DNA from: Amoebidium appalachense
Lineage: Eukaryota > Ichthyosporea
NCBI GenBank assembly: GCA_963693365.1
Contig: CAVNZM010000001.1
Span: 744,001 to 808,000, forward strand
Direction of reading: 5' to 3'
Length of the DNA: 64,000 bases
In this document: positions 1-11,989 of the stretch, one piece after another
Layout: each line of letters opens with the position of its first letter
Numbering within the stretch: the first letter of the stretch is position 1
The notes under the pieces: model-generated
The model's database searches: none
Told to the model about the DNA's origin: nothing
The model's input: only the letters and a program-made list of their open reading frames with translations
Translations under genes and position numbers: made by a program

Positions 1-235
1 ACTCCTGGCTAGGTGTTGGTTGAAGTGAGTTTGCTCAATCCCCACTAGCGTGACTGCGGCAACCCCGTGGGCTAAGAATTGCCAGAATATGTAGTGACAG
101 TCGGGATTATGTATCCTGACTTATAGTTGCACTATGTAGAGAGCACATTCGTGTGTCTACTGTGGAAGACGTTAGCTCCCCTTAGGCAGTGCCTCCGGGA
201 GTGAAACGGGATAAAATAAAAAAAAAATAAAAAAA
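1..235. other. Unassigned left flank, no gene seen
   Basis: No coding region or known repeat is recognised. The stretch ends in an A-rich run (about 210-236). Similarity to the 3' UTR of copia family A begins right after it, so this is either a divergent part of that element or sequence joined at a breakpoint. Confidence 0.4.
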
Positions 236-1465
236 ATATGTATACTGCCTTTGTGGGTATGCCCACTTAGGGTTTATATATAAGGTTTGACCTGTACCAT
301 CACTCTACTCTATCTTTCACTGGTTTAAAACCCAGTTAATCCAACCCCGACTATACACGTTATACATATTCGTTGTTTTTGCCCCGGTTCCTCCCCCCCC
401 CCCCCCCCCTTCTCCCCCCCCCCCCCCCCCCCCCCCCCGGAAAAGTACACACTTTAATTTTTTTTTTCCGTTTCTGTTCTCAAGTGGGGAGATTTCACTA
501 GTTCAGTGGGGATATGATAACACAAACTTCAAAGTCTTAAGTGGGGATGTTGTAATACGTAGTATCTACATATGGTAAGATCTTCTCAGTCTGTGTTATG
601 TTTCAGTTCATATGCTTAGTGTATATGCCACACTCCTATTATGTAAAGTGTAGCATCGATCTCCGATATGCTTGTATACTTGTAATCGTGTTGTATCGGC
701 TCTAATCGTGTATTGTAATATCGATTAGAATATTTATATGTGTGTACACGGATCCACCCACTCAGGGAGAGACGTGTACATGTTCGTGTGTACATAAATA
801 TCTCTGGTTATAGTTATGCTATTACTATCTTGTTTGTTGATCTGTGCTCTCTTTTCCTTTCTCTTTCTCCTTCCTTATTTTCTTTTCTTTCTCTCCTTGT
901 CTTCATGTGTATAATCGTATTTATTTTCTACTAATATATGTTAGGTAGATTTGTGTTACTTAATACGTGTTCATTGGACGGTAACACACTTAGGCTACAC
1001 TTAGAATAGCATGTGTGTTTAGACTTCATTAATTTACTTTAGTTTTCATGTGTTGCCGGGCTTTAACCAATCATCAAGGTTAAGTGTGATATGTCTGAGT
1101 CTTTGCAGTATGTCATAGGTTAGAATTTCCTTGATGATGACACGAGTTGACCTTAACTAGTGTCTGTGTCCTATCGTGTGCGTCTCCGCGTACCGGATCT
1201 CTCTGAAAGCAATTGGTTCTTAGTGATTGGTTTCTATTAGAGATAGATCTGATTTCCGACTGGTCGGAAATCATGTATGGATTGGACTTAGAGGAATTTC
1301 AGGTATTTATTCGAAGATCAGAATAAATTCAGTTCAGTCGTGTCTAACATTATTTTTTTACACTGCTCCGATCGTTCCGTGTTTTGTTGTTGTGTGTGTC
1401 TGTGGTGTTTTCACACTGCACCACTGCGTCTCTGCTTTCATCCCAAATATTTATACAATTTAACA
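236..1465 (+). mobile_element. 3' end of a Ty1/copia family A element (3' UTR plus LTR)
   Basis: The 3' UTR is nearly the same as that of the copy at 53684-54117: the GTGGGTATGCCCAC hairpin, the ACTGG...CCAGT hairpin, a long C tract (about 392-438), and three AGTGGGGA motifs leading to the LTR. The element runs left to right and its coding part is missing; homology starts at an A-rich junction near 236. The LTR is followed directly by an older gag fragment in the opposite orientation, so this copy probably inserted into it. The expected target duplication would be GCCAG (1466-1470), but the left partner is outside the window. Confidence 0.85.
548..1465 (+). repeat. Copia family A LTR (918 bp)
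   Basis: The LTR starts TGTTGTAATACG straight after the polypurine tract AAGTGGGGA and ends ATTTAACA. It matches the LTRs of A2 and A3 (for example 41532-42456) over its whole length, with scattered substitutions and small deletions. One of these is in the R/U5-like stretch near 1350, where it reads cattattttttta instead of cattgatgtctg. Confidence 0.9.
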
Positions 1466-2749
1466 GCCAGACGGGGTGTAGTAGGCTTCAATGGTAATGG
1501 TGGCAGTGCCATGGTGGTGTGGTGGAACGATGCCGTTTGTGGCCAAGAGGGTCAGAAGGCAGACGGAGGGTCGGAAGGGGAGTGAGGTAGGAAGCTCACG
1601 GTGGGCAATGTTGCACCCGGAACCCAGGCAGGGTCGGAGGACAGGGGGACAGTATCCGAGAACAAAGATTCTCACTGCCTTGACGAAGAAACAACATGGC
1701 TCGATGACGTGTGCAGGCCGTGGCAGTAGGAGCATGCTTTCACGGACGGGTTGTTAGAACGAGCCGGGGAATCAGAACGACGGGAACCCGAGAAAGGGAA
1801 CGACTGGGGGAACGAGACGTGGACCGGAAGGCAGGCCGGTGGGGGGAACGGGATCGGGTGTGCTGACGGGAGAGACGAGTTCGGAGGTCCGTGCCAGGGG
1901 TACGGTCAAGTCGGTTGCGTAAGTCACGGCGAGGAAGATCACGGGCGCGGGGGGGAGCACTGGCATTTAATGCCATGCTGGACTTGGAGGCACGGTGGGC
2001 ACGGTTGCTCCGGAGTTGCATCTTGAGGTCTTGACGTAGCTCGATGCCCTTGACGTGGTTGTGGAGGGACTTGAAGTCGGGGAATAGCTTATCACCGAAG
2101 TGATAGTCTTCGATAAGACGGTTGAACTCAGGGATGAGGTCGTCCCTGGTGGTGAGTTCATTGAAGAACTTCTCAGCTAGACGAGTGAAGTGAATGGACT
2201 CATCTTGGAGGGACTGGAGCTGGTTCACGATGGTCTGCAGACGACTCAGGTAGGTGGTGAATGATTCACCGGGCTGAAGGGCACAGGCATCCCACTGACG
2301 GTGAAGGATGCGGATCTGATCGGGTTTGCCTTGGAGGTAGTGTTGACGGAATTTCCACATGGCCCGTTCAGGGTCCATGCCAATACGGTACTGGGCAACG
2401 GTGGTGAGGACGGAAGGGTCGATGTTCTGAATCATATGGAGCAGGAGGCAATTGCGGGCCTCCTTGAGTTCCGCGGTAGTGCCGTAGCCGTAGAAGGGGG
2501 TTCACCGTCAACCGCGACGGTGGTACGGGGGACGTAGTTGTCAGCAAGTACAACATCCACGAGTCGGACACCTTTAGTGCCGGTCATCATGCCGAGAAAA
2601 ATGATTTCCCATTGAAAATAGGTGGTTTTGCTATCGGGACCAGTAACACTTCCCTTCACCTTTCCACATGGTTATTTTGTTTACACCAGTTTTGTTTGGA
2701 TCCATGATTGAAAAACGATCGCTAGTTCTAGATGTGTGTAGGGAGCGTG
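1466..2749 (-). pseudogene. Decayed copia A gag fragment
   Basis: Read on the minus strand, this matches the N-terminal third of the copia A polyprotein (compare 50464-51835), from just upstream of the start codon to the region after the protease. The gag core and the arginine/serine-rich stretch can still be read in pieces. Frames are broken repeatedly: small deletions around 1500-1740 remove the protease region and the zinc knuckle, and an insertion lies near 2645. Homology stops at 2749, about 15 bases short of the primer-binding site and LTR that should follow. An oppositely oriented copia A LTR abuts its 3' side, so this is the older element of the two. Confidence 0.85.
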
Positions 2750-3117
2750 TCACCATTACGGCTGTAGAGGAACGACGGGTGAGTGTCTGCATCGTCACAG
2801 TGACCCAGGTGGCCGGCAGTTGAGGCCATGGAGGCAGACACGAGAAAGGACGGTGATTCGGGTACGTACTACCATCAGCAATCTCCCCCCCCTCGTAACC
2901 CCACCGAAGACCTCGTCGATGGGTTGGCACTGGTTTAGGACTGTCTAATGGATGGGTTTACGCTATATGAAGGAAAAACCGCCAAACCCGTCGACGACAT
3001 CGTAGACCGTCGGCGGAGTGGTTTACGACCCCTTTAGGGATGACCGACAGTATTGGGACAGCCCAATGTATAACCCTAACCACACCTATGGATGGGTTTA
3101 CAGCAACCACAACTTTC
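2750..3117. other. Unassigned, satellite-like motifs, no gene
   Basis: No reading frame is convincing. The stretch holds scattered pieces of the repeat that follows: GGATGGGTTTAC (about 2948), TACGAC and CGTCGACGAC. It looks like a degenerate edge of the 359-bp array. Confidence 0.4.
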
Positions 3118-4190
3118 GTGGTACTCCTAACCCCATACATTGGATGTACATTGGATGTTGATGTCGTGTCACTGTGTATGTCGTAAACACCTGCACATTA
3201 CGACATCGTAAGATGATATTATGGTGGTACTCCTAACCCCATACATTGGATGTACACTGGATGTCGTGCACACCTCCGGATTACGACATCATAAGATGGT
3301 CTTGCTGCACCCCTCGGAGGACTGTCTTACGACGTCGGAAATAACTGTCGTATGGATGGGTTTACAATATCCATATGAATGTCCTCGGCAACCATTAGTT
3401 GTCGTAAACCCCACCTGAGTCAGACATCGTAACATGCTCTTACGACACCCCACGTGAGACTGTCACTAGACGTCTGAAACCCCGCCGGATGGATTGGTTT
3501 ACAGTATCCATTTGAAGGTCCACGATACACTGTGTATGTCGTAAAGACCTGCACGTTACGACATCGTAAGATGATATTATGGTGGTACTCCTAACCCCAT
3601 ACATTGGATGTACACTGGATGTCGTGCACACCTCCGGATTACGACATCATAAGATGGCCTTGCTGCACCCCCTCGGACGACTGTCTTACGACGTCGGAAA
3701 TAACTGTCGAATGGATGGGTTTACAATATCCATATGAATGTCCTCGACAACCATTAGTTGTCGTAATCCCCACCTGAGTACGACATCGTAACATGCTCTT
3801 ACGACACCCCACGTGAGACTGTCACTAGACGTCTGAAGCCCCGCCGGATGGATTGGTTTACAGTATCCATTTGAAGGTCCACGATACACTGTGTATGTCG
3901 TAAAGACCTGCACGTTACGACATCGTAAGATGATATTATGGTGGTACTCCTAACCCCATACATTGGATGTACATTGGATGTCGTGCACACCTCCGGATTA
4001 CGACATCATAAGATGGTCTTGCTGCACCCCCTCGGAAGACTGTCTTACGACGTCGGAAACAACTGTCGAATGGATGGGTGTACAATATCCATATGAATGT
4101 CCTCGACAACCATTAGTTGTCGTAAAGACGTCTGAAAACCCCGCCTGATGGATGGGTTTACCGTATCGATAGGAAGGTCATGGCAGGCCA
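3118..4190. repeat. Tandem repeat, period about 359 bp, about 2.7 copies
   Basis: Copies start near 3221, 3579 and 3938, with a shortened partial copy before 3221. Each holds the anchor ATGGTGGTACTCCTAACCCC, two TTACGACATC(G/A)TAA-type palindromic stretches and the block GGATGGGTTTACAATATCC. Copies differ by a few substitutions; the last loses about 90 bp near 4123. No protein is encoded. Related TCGTAA/TTACGA-rich sequence recurs at about 5200-5340, 12800-12870 and 14041-14480. Confidence 0.85.
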
Positions 4191-4326
4191 TGTTGAAATC
4201 ACATAAATTAGCACTGGTAGTAAAAAACCAATCTGTGTACATTTTAATTGAGCATCTGGAGGGGCTGCTGTATAGCTATATGATACCACTATCATTAGGC
4301 AGGTATGTGTAATATAGATGTTAATA

Positions 4327-5100
4327 ATTTTCTTGTCCTCCCATCAATCCCCTGCACGTTATTAACTGTTGAATCCCCCCTTTTCCCTATGTATTATAGC
4401 GCATTTTGCCTAATCGGTTAATAACTTTCCCCACAGAAATGGGGAGACAGTCCGACCGGTTTTTTTAGACCCCCCACACAGAGACACTGCCTAATGCAAA
4501 GTTTGGTTGTCCTCCCATCAATCCCCTGCACGTTATTAACTGTTGAATCCCCCCCTTTTCCCTATGTATTATAGCGCATTTTGCCTAATATGGACGTACA
4601 ACGGTTAATAACTTTCCCCACAGAAATGGGGAGACAGTCCGACCGGTTTTGTTAGACCCCCCACACAGAGACACTGCCCTAAAATGCAAAGTTTGGTTGT
4701 GCTCCCATCAAACCCCTGCACGTTATTAATCGTTGAATCCCCCCCTTTTCCCCACGTATTATAGCGCATTTTGCCTAATATGGACGTACAACGGTTAATA
4801 ACTTGCCCCACAGAAATGGGGAGACAGTCCGACCGGTTTTGTTAGCCCCCCACACAGAGACACTGCCCTAAAATGCAAAGTTTGGTTGTGCTCCCATCAA
4901 ACCCCTGCACGTTATTAACTGTTGAATCCCCCCCTTTCCCCACGTATTATAGCGCATTTTGCCTAATATGGACGTGCAACGGTTAATAACTTTCCCCACA
5001 GAAATAGGGGGACAATCCGACCGGTTTTGTTACATCACCCACACAGAGACACTGCCTAATGGAAAGTTTGGTTGGGCCTCCATCAATCCCCTGCACGCTA
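4327..5100. repeat. Tandem repeat, period about 188 bp, about 4 copies
   Basis: Copies start near 4327, 4507, 4695, 4885 and 5070 (the last one cut short). Landmarks in each are CTCCCATCAA(T/A)CCCCTGCACG, TATTATAGCGCATTTTGCC, and GGGGAGACAGTCCGACCGG followed by a C6 run. The first unit lacks the ATGGACGTACAA insertion present in the others. No reading frame is conserved between copies. Confidence 0.85.
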
Positions 5101-5717
5101 TTAACCGTGCAAATGTATCCAGCTTGTAGTATCCACCTTTGAAGGTGGTTCACATGTCTACGGTGTAATAAAGATGTCCAAACATAGTCCATAAGACGCC
5201 TTATGTATATCCATGGGCCATCCCCAAGACTGTAACGATACCATCCATAATACTGTCGTAAAACGATATATTGTTCGGTACAAACGGTCGTAGGACGATA
5301 CATAATATCGTCGATATGTGGACTGCGACATACAAACATGCTCGCAGGATATCGTAGATTTCACCATATTTTGGAGTACTAGTACTCACTTGCAAAATGA
5401 ATGCAGAGTTCTTGTTGGTCATACGATACGGCATCTTGCAGTAGTATTTGTGTGCACGCTCCCAGCTCTCAGCTGACTCCACCGGGCCAAAGAGGCGATA
5501 GTCGTCAGAATAATGCACACCAGCATGGAATTTCGATGTTTTGAGTTCGTTCTTGGTGGAGTCCTTGAAGCACTCGTACGCAGTTTTGCCGAACCTGCGT
5601 TTTTTGTTGGTGATATTACTTTACAATATAATGCACTAGAGCGGCACGGAGTCCATTACCAAATGGCGAAAGTTCTGCCATCGTTACCTGTAGGATCTAT
5701 ACACCTAGACACGTGCA
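5101..5717. other. Unassigned, no gene seen
   Basis: Part of this (about 5200-5340) is rich in TCGTA/TACGA and resembles the 359-bp repeat. The rest shows no frame with plausible protein composition. Confidence 0.4.
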
Positions 5718-5748
<31 letters not shown>

Positions 5749-5784
5749 CGTAGTGGGAAGGAGGGAAGACAGGGGGGGTTGGGT

Positions 5785-5815
<31 letters not shown>
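5718..5815. repeat. Two pure G tracts of about 30 bases
   Basis: G runs at about 5718-5747 and 5785-5815 (the second broken only by a T near its start) flank a G-rich spacer. Lengths are approximate because homopolymers are error-prone. Confidence 0.85.
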
Positions 5816-5959
5816 CGGCAGACACGTACGTTCTGTAACGCCCCTTCATCTCGTTGAGTGAGTCCTTTTTTATAATGTATTTCCGTTTATATATTTACAC
5901 ATAATCGCCACATTCATTTACCGGTGCGCCATGATAAACACATGGCCGGCTTATCATTG

Positions 5960-5962
<3 letters not shown>

Positions 5963-5994
<32 letters not shown>

Positions 5995-6122
5995 ACACAC
6001 ACAGCATTCGATACCGTCCAATCTTGTTCTTCCCAAGGCATCCACATGCTCGCACACAATGCAGAAACATGCACTCACACACACGCACGCACAGGCACAC
6101 CTGGACACACGCACACACCGGG

Positions 6123-6205
<83 letters not shown>

Positions 6206-6626
6206 ACACACACACAAACACACAACACACACACACACACATACAGAGAGACACACACACATATGCACACACACGGTGCATTTCCTCCCCTCCCATTCCC
6301 TCTCCACAGAGCACACACACACACACACGTGCACACATGCACACACACGGTGCATCCCCCCCCCCCCCCCCCCCCTTCCCTCTCAACCGAGCACATACAC
6401 ACACACATACATGCACTGTCATACACACACACACACACACACACACATGCACACATGCACACATGCACGGACACGAATCCCCCCCTTGCCCTTCCCTCTC
6501 CACCGAGCACATGCACACATGCACAGACATGCACACACACACGCACACCACACCCGACGCACACAGACATGCACACAGACATGCACACACACACAAACAC
6601 ACAACACACACACACACATACACACA

Positions 6627-6660
<34 letters not shown>

Positions 6661-7340
6661 CACACACACGGTGCATTTCCCCCCTCCCCTTCCCCTCTCC
6701 ACAGAGCACACACACACACACGTGCACACATGCACACACACGGTGCATCCCCCCTCTCCCCCCTTCCCTTTCAACTGAGCACATACACACACACAGACAT
6801 GCACAGTGCACACACAACATACACAGACATCCACACATCAGACACAGACACGCATACACACACACACACACGCACTCACACACACATGCACATATGCACA
6901 CACAGACACACACACATGCACATGCACACTCACATATGCACACACACACACACACGCAAACACAACACACACACACACACATACAGATATGCACACACAC
7001 ACACTGTCTCTCTCTCTTTTCTCCCTCCCTCCCACCCTCCCCTCCCCCCTCCCTCCCTCCCTCCCAACCATCCCTCCCTCCCTCCCTCCGTCCCTCCCTC
7101 CCTCCCTCCCTCCCCCCTCCCTCCCTCCCTCCCAACCATGATCCCTCCCTCCCTCCCCCCGTCCCTCCCTCCCTCCGTCCCTCCCTCCCTCCTTCACACA
7201 AACACACACACACACACACACACACACATGCACACACACACATGCACATGCACATGCACATGCACATGCACACTCACATATGCACTCACACACACACGCA
7301 AACACACACACACACACACATACAGACATGCACACACTCA
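5963..7340. repeat. CA-rich microsatellite/minisatellite block
   Basis: The plus strand is almost entirely (CA)n with interspersed GCACAC and ATGCACAC. A longer unit recurs with GTGCACACATGCACACACAC, GGTGCAT, a pyrimidine stretch and GAGCACA (about 6270-6370, 6655-6780). A (CCCT)n-type block follows at about 7020-7195. Long open frames here on both strands are low-complexity artefacts. Confidence 0.9.
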
Positions 7341-7598
7341 GTCATGTACCAGTGGGATTGATGCTGTTTACTCCAGGCAATGTACCAGTGTGTCGATTGA
7401 TTTAGCTAATATTAGATCTATGTTTAGCTGTGTATTGTTTTTTCTCCTTTTTGTATTTAAGGTCTGGCCGGCCTCATAAAATTCTATGATCTAATCTTAC
7501 TCGAAATTGAGCTTTTTTGGCCTTGAAGGCCGATCTTAATAAAGCACTGTGAATGTGTCCCCTGATGAGGGACTCTAGTCGATATATCTGCAAAACGT
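7341..7598. other. Unique spacer, no gene seen
   Basis: Non-repetitive sequence of about 260 bp between two CA blocks. No supported coding region. Confidence 0.4.
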
Positions 7599-7625
7599 CC
7601 CCCCCCCCCCCCCCCCCGCCCTCTG

Positions 7626-7715
<90 letters not shown>
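7599..7715. repeat. C tract followed by (CA)n
   Basis: A run of about 19 C (7599-7617) is followed by about 45 CA dinucleotides. The (C)n(CA)n order recurs at 11505-11540, 11950-11990, 12097-12125 and 41000-41060. Confidence 0.9.
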
Positions 7716-7718
<3 letters not shown>

Positions 7719-7974
7719 AACACAAAAACAAACAAAAAAGAAAGAAAAAAAGAGCGAGAGAATCCTTGTTTCTCGTATGTTACCAGCACGTAAGCAAGTA
7801 TTTTATTCATTCACGATACATTGTTAGGTATGTGTAGTATATTATGGTGTTATTATTTTTTGGTTGACAATATGGTGTCCACGTTCCCAATATATCGTTA
7901 TTGTCGACCAACTACTATGGTAGTATAATGCTATGATGACAATTTGTGCCGCATGATGCGTTACTTATAAGCAT

Positions 7975-10385
7975 CGGGTTTTTTCAATAACTACCCACAG
8001 AGTAGCTTCTACCACGAGAAATTCACCACAAATTATAAGGGGGGATGGTGAATGTGCCCCTGGAGTACGAGGGTCACACGAAAAAAACACAACGTTGTAG
8101 CTCGTATAGAACCCCCCTTGTAGCATAGTATATGTACATATGTTACCTAGACATTATTGGGTTTTCAATAACTACCCACAGAACAGCCTCTACCACGAGA
8201 AATTCACCACAAATTATAAGGGGGGATGGTAAATGTGCCCCTGGAGTACGAGGGTCACACGAAAAAAACACAACGTTGTAGCTCGTATAGAACCCCCCTT
8301 GTAGCATAGTATATGTCCATGTGTTACCTCAGTAGACATTTTTGGTTTTTTGAATAACTACCAACAGAACAGCCTCTAGCACGAGAAATTTATTACAACG
8401 TTTATGGGGGGGATGGTAAATGTGCCCCTGGAGTACGAGGGTCACACGAAAAAAACACAACGTTGTAGCTCGAATAGAACCCCCCTTGTAGCATAGTATA
8501 TGTACATGTGTTGCTTACACATTATTGGTTTTTTCAATAACTACCCACAGAACAGCTTCTAGCACGAGAAATTTACCACACAGTTTATGGGGGGGATGGG
8601 GAATGTGCCCCTGGAGTACAAGGGTCACACAAAAAAAAACACAACGTTGTAGCTCGTATAGAACCCCCCTTGTAGCATAGAATATGTACATATGTTACCT
8701 AGACATTATTGGTTTTTCAATAACTACCCACAGAATAGCCTCTAGCACGAGAAATTTACCACAACGTTTATGGGGGGGATGGTGAATGTGCCCCTGGAGT
8801 ACGAGGGTCACACGAAAAAAACACAAAGTTGTAGCTCGTATAGAACCCCCCTTGTAGCATTGTATATGTCCATGTGTTACCTAGACATTTTTGGTTTTTT
8901 CAATAACTACCCACAGAACAGCCTCTAGCACGAGACATTTACCAAAACGTTTATGGGGGGGATGGTGAATGTGCCCCTGCATTACGAGGGTCACACGAAA
9001 AAAACACAACGTTGTAGCTCGTATAGAACCCCCCTTGTAGCATAGTATATGTACATATGTTACCTAGACATTATTGGGTTTTCAATAACTACCCACAGAA
9101 CAGCCTCTAGCACGAGAAATTTACCACAAAGTTTATGGGGGGGATGGCAAATGTGCCCCTGGAGTACGAGGGTCACACGAAAAAAACACAACGTTGTAGC
9201 TCGTATAGAACCCCCCTTGTAGCATAGTATATGTCCATGTGTTACCTCAGTAGACATTTTTGGTTTTTTCAATAACTACCAACAGAACAGCCTCTAGCAC
9301 GAGAAATTTACCACAACGTTTATGGGGGGGATGGTAAATGTGCCCCTGGAGTACGAGGGTCACACGAAAAAAACACAACGTTGTAGCTCGAATAGAACCC
9401 CCCTTGTAGCATAGTATATGTACATGTGTTGCTTACACATTATTGGTTTTTTCAATAACTACCCACAGAACAGCTTCTAGCACGAGAAATTTACCACACA
9501 GTTTATGGGGGGGATGGGGAATGTGCCCCTGGAGTACAAGGGTCACACAAAAAAAAACACAACGTTGTAGCTCGTATAGAACCCCCCTTGTAGCATCGAA
9601 TATGTACATATGTTACCTAGACATTATTGGTTTTTCAATAACTACCCACAGAATAGCCTCTAGCACGAGAAATTTACCACAACGTTTGTGGGGGGGATGG
9701 TGAATGTGCCCCTGGAGTACGAGGGTCACACGAAAAAAACACAAAGTTGTAGCTCGTATAGAACCCCCCTTGTAGCATTGTATATGTCCATGTGTTACCT
9801 AGACATTTTTGGTTTTTTCAATAACTACCCACAGAACAGCTTCTAGCACGAGAAATTTACCACACAGTTTATGGGGTGGATGGGGAATGTGCCCCTGGAG
9901 TACGAGGGTCACACGAAAAAAACACAACGTTGTAGCTCGAATAGAACCCCCCTTGTAGCATAGAATATGTACATATGTTACCTAGACATTATTGGTTTTT
10001 CAATAACTACCCACAGAATAGCCTCTAGCACGAGAAATTTACCACAAAGTTTATGGGGGGGATGGTGAATGTGTCCCTGGAGTACGAGGGTCACACGAAA
10101 AAAACACAACGTTGTAGCTCGAATAGAACCCCCCTTGTAGCATAGTATATGTACATATGTTACTTGCACATTATTGGTTTTTTCAATAACTACCCACAGA
10201 ACAGCTTCTGGCACGAGAAATTTACCACAAAGTTTATGGGGGGGATGGTGAGTGTGCCTCTGGAGTACGAGGGTCACCCGAAAAAAACACAACATTGTAG
10301 CCCGGATTGAAACCCCCTTTGTACCATATACATCATATATCATGCAGCATGTGTTACTTTCGCGTTATTGGTTTCCTAGCACGAG
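7975..10385. repeat. 182-bp satellite array with a 918-bp higher-order period
   Basis: Thirteen monomers start at AATAACTAC near 7987, 8167, 8353, 8536, 8717, 8900, 9084, 9269, 9453, 9636, 9817, 9999 and 10182. Each holds AGCACGAGAAATT, a GGGGGGGATGG run, GTGCCCCTGGAGTACGAGGG, ACACAACGTTGTAGCTCG and ACCCCCCTTGTAGCAT. Variants repeat five monomers apart: CAGTAGACATTTTTGG at 8330 and 9247, TTGCTTACACATTATTGG at 8511 and 9429, and GTAGCATTGTATATG at 8855 and 9773. Five monomers were therefore duplicated as one block. The right end degrades after 10320. No protein is encoded. Confidence 0.92.
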
Positions 10386-10461
10386 ATATTCAGCACACAG
10401 TTGGGGTTGTGGGGGCAGTGTACACCTACAATATCAGGGGTACCGCGTGGCAAAAACACCC

Positions 10462-10508
10462 CCCCTGGGGGGGGGAGGGGGGGGGGGAGGGGGGGGAGGG
10501 GGGGGGGT
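10462..10508. repeat. Interrupted G tract
   Basis: About 47 bases of G with single A interruptions, following a CCCCCCCTGGGGGGG near-palindrome at 10450. Confidence 0.85.
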
Positions 10509-10910
10509 CACGCGTGCGATGGTGCACTAGTTATTACGTCAACTAGGCAGGGTATAGCATCAACGTTATTATATGTGCTGCTGAGTTTCTTTGGTTGTAC
10601 ACCCGTGACCAGTCAATTTATTGGTGTTGGCGCCCACCTATGACACCACCTCGGAAGACTGGGGTCACGTGGAGGACACCTAACTATAGTAGTCTGATAG
10701 TTGTGACTAATAGGGCACCGCTAAGGGCACCAAGCTGATGCACGCGCGCGCGCGAGCCGAAATCTATTTTTATCTTTTCCCTAATCAGGCGCGGCGGTTA
10801 CAAAACCGGTCTATAGCAAATAGTGATTGGCTAAACCCAATCCGGTTTGCAATTTTTTGTCCGTTTAAGCCTGTACCGCACGTTGTTTGCTCCATTTCTT
10901 TTCCCCCTTC
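10509..10910. other. Unassigned, no gene seen
   Basis: A (CG)n run at about 10742-10754 is the only obvious feature. No coding frame is convincing. Confidence 0.4.
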
Positions 10911-11038
10911 CCGCAGGTCCGCAGGTCCGCAAGTCCTTTCCCGCAGGTCGCCTGGTCGCAGGTCCCTTCCCGCAGGTCGCCTGGTCGCAGTTCCCTTCCC
11001 GCAGGTCGCCTGGTCACAGGTCCCCTCCGCAGGTCGCG
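10911..11038. repeat. Minisatellite, 29-bp unit
   Basis: Three full copies and flanking partial ones of GCAGGTCGCCTGGTCGCAGG plus CCCTTCCC. Short GCAGGTCC units lead in. Open frames across it are products of the 29-bp periodicity. Confidence 0.85.
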
Positions 11039-11200
11039 CAGCCACCGTGCTGAATGGTTTCGACCATGCTGCAGCATCTTCGCCTAACGGCTGAAAGGCC
11101 GTTTGAAGGTTAGTTTTGTGTTGCCTGCTTTTGTGCATATGGCGTTTGTCTGTCTGGTCTGTGTCCGTGCCTGTGATTATATCTGTGTCTGTGTCTGTGT

Positions 11201-11231
11201 CACGGCCATCTAGAGTTTCTAGATGGCCGTG
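11201..11231. repeat. Perfect 14-bp hairpin with a 3-base loop
   Basis: CACGGCCATCTAGA (11201-11214) is the exact reverse complement of 11218-11231, with loop GTT. It sits in a TGTGTCTGTGTC-rich stretch. Function is unknown. Confidence 0.8.
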
Positions 11232-11289
11232 GTCTGTGTCTGTGTGCGTGTGTGTGTATGTGTGTGTGTGTGCGTGCGTGTGCGTGTGT

Positions 11290-11430
11290 TCTGCTGGCTG
11301 CAGATGCACGTTGCCTTTTCACGTTCATGAACCAGCGACTGTGGGCACTACTTTTCCTGTTAGCACTATAGCTATCATCCCCTCCACCAGTCGTTCAAGC
11401 TATTTTCTGCTTCTCTAGACTTCATAAGTT
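11290..11430 (+). repeat. Dispersed 141-bp repeat, copy 1
   Basis: The block from TCTGCTGGCTGCAGATG to GACTTCATAAGTT recurs at 61393-61533 with only a few substitutions and no length change. Both copies are preceded by a GT-rich run, which suggests an insertion site or part of a longer dispersed repeat. No coding frame is shared. Confidence 0.88.
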
Positions 11431-11652
11431 TGTGCTTTTGTCTTTCAGCACAACGTACGCGTGTTTCACATGTTAGCATTTAGTGTTATTCATTCATTCT
11501 AACCACCCCCCCCCCCCCCCCCCCCAAACACACACACACACTCACTCACTGACTTCCCCCACCCACACATACAAAAAAACACACACACACCAAAAGCCCC
11601 TCCCCATCCCCCCCCCTCCCCCCCTCCCCCCCCCCTTCCAAAAAACTGTCAA
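11431..11652. other. C- and CA-rich stretch, probable intron or 5' UTR
   Basis: Runs of C (about 11505-11525, 11604-11638) and CA, of the same character as the introns of the gene that follows. An upstream exon may exist, but I cannot place one. Confidence 0.4.
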
Positions 11653-11958
11653 ATGCCTCCATGCCCACCAACACAGATGTTCCAGGTTGCCCCTGTCAAT
11701 GCCGCCGACCCCGACAAGTTGGCAGACCAGGTTAGGTACCGCAAGAAGACGTGGGAGGGGTGGTTGGTGGAGGTTCAAGTTGAGTGCAACAACCATCCCT
11801 GTGGCCGCATGTACAGCGTCGATCCGGTGAGGGGCAACCCATGGGGCAACCCCGTCCTTCACTGCATCATGTGCATGTCCCCCATCAACGGCTCCTACAT
11901 CAAGAACCGCCTCAGCAGCTTCAAGACACTAAACGTTTGTGCCCATACCACCCCCCCC

Positions 11959-11989
<31 letters not shown>

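Noticed and set aside
6024-7479. Long open frames (up to 477 codons) in the CA-rich block, both strands
   Set aside because: Translations are only His/Thr or Cys/Val repeats from a CA microsatellite; several frames are open at once.
7975-10385. CRISPR array
   Set aside because: Repeats and spacers are not distinct: the whole 182-bp unit is conserved, far longer than CRISPR units. No cas genes, and the setting is eukaryotic. The same holds for 4327-5100.
10738-11309. Overlapping frames over the 29-bp repeat
   Set aside because: Several frames and both strands are open together, as expected from a repeat length without stops; no domain.
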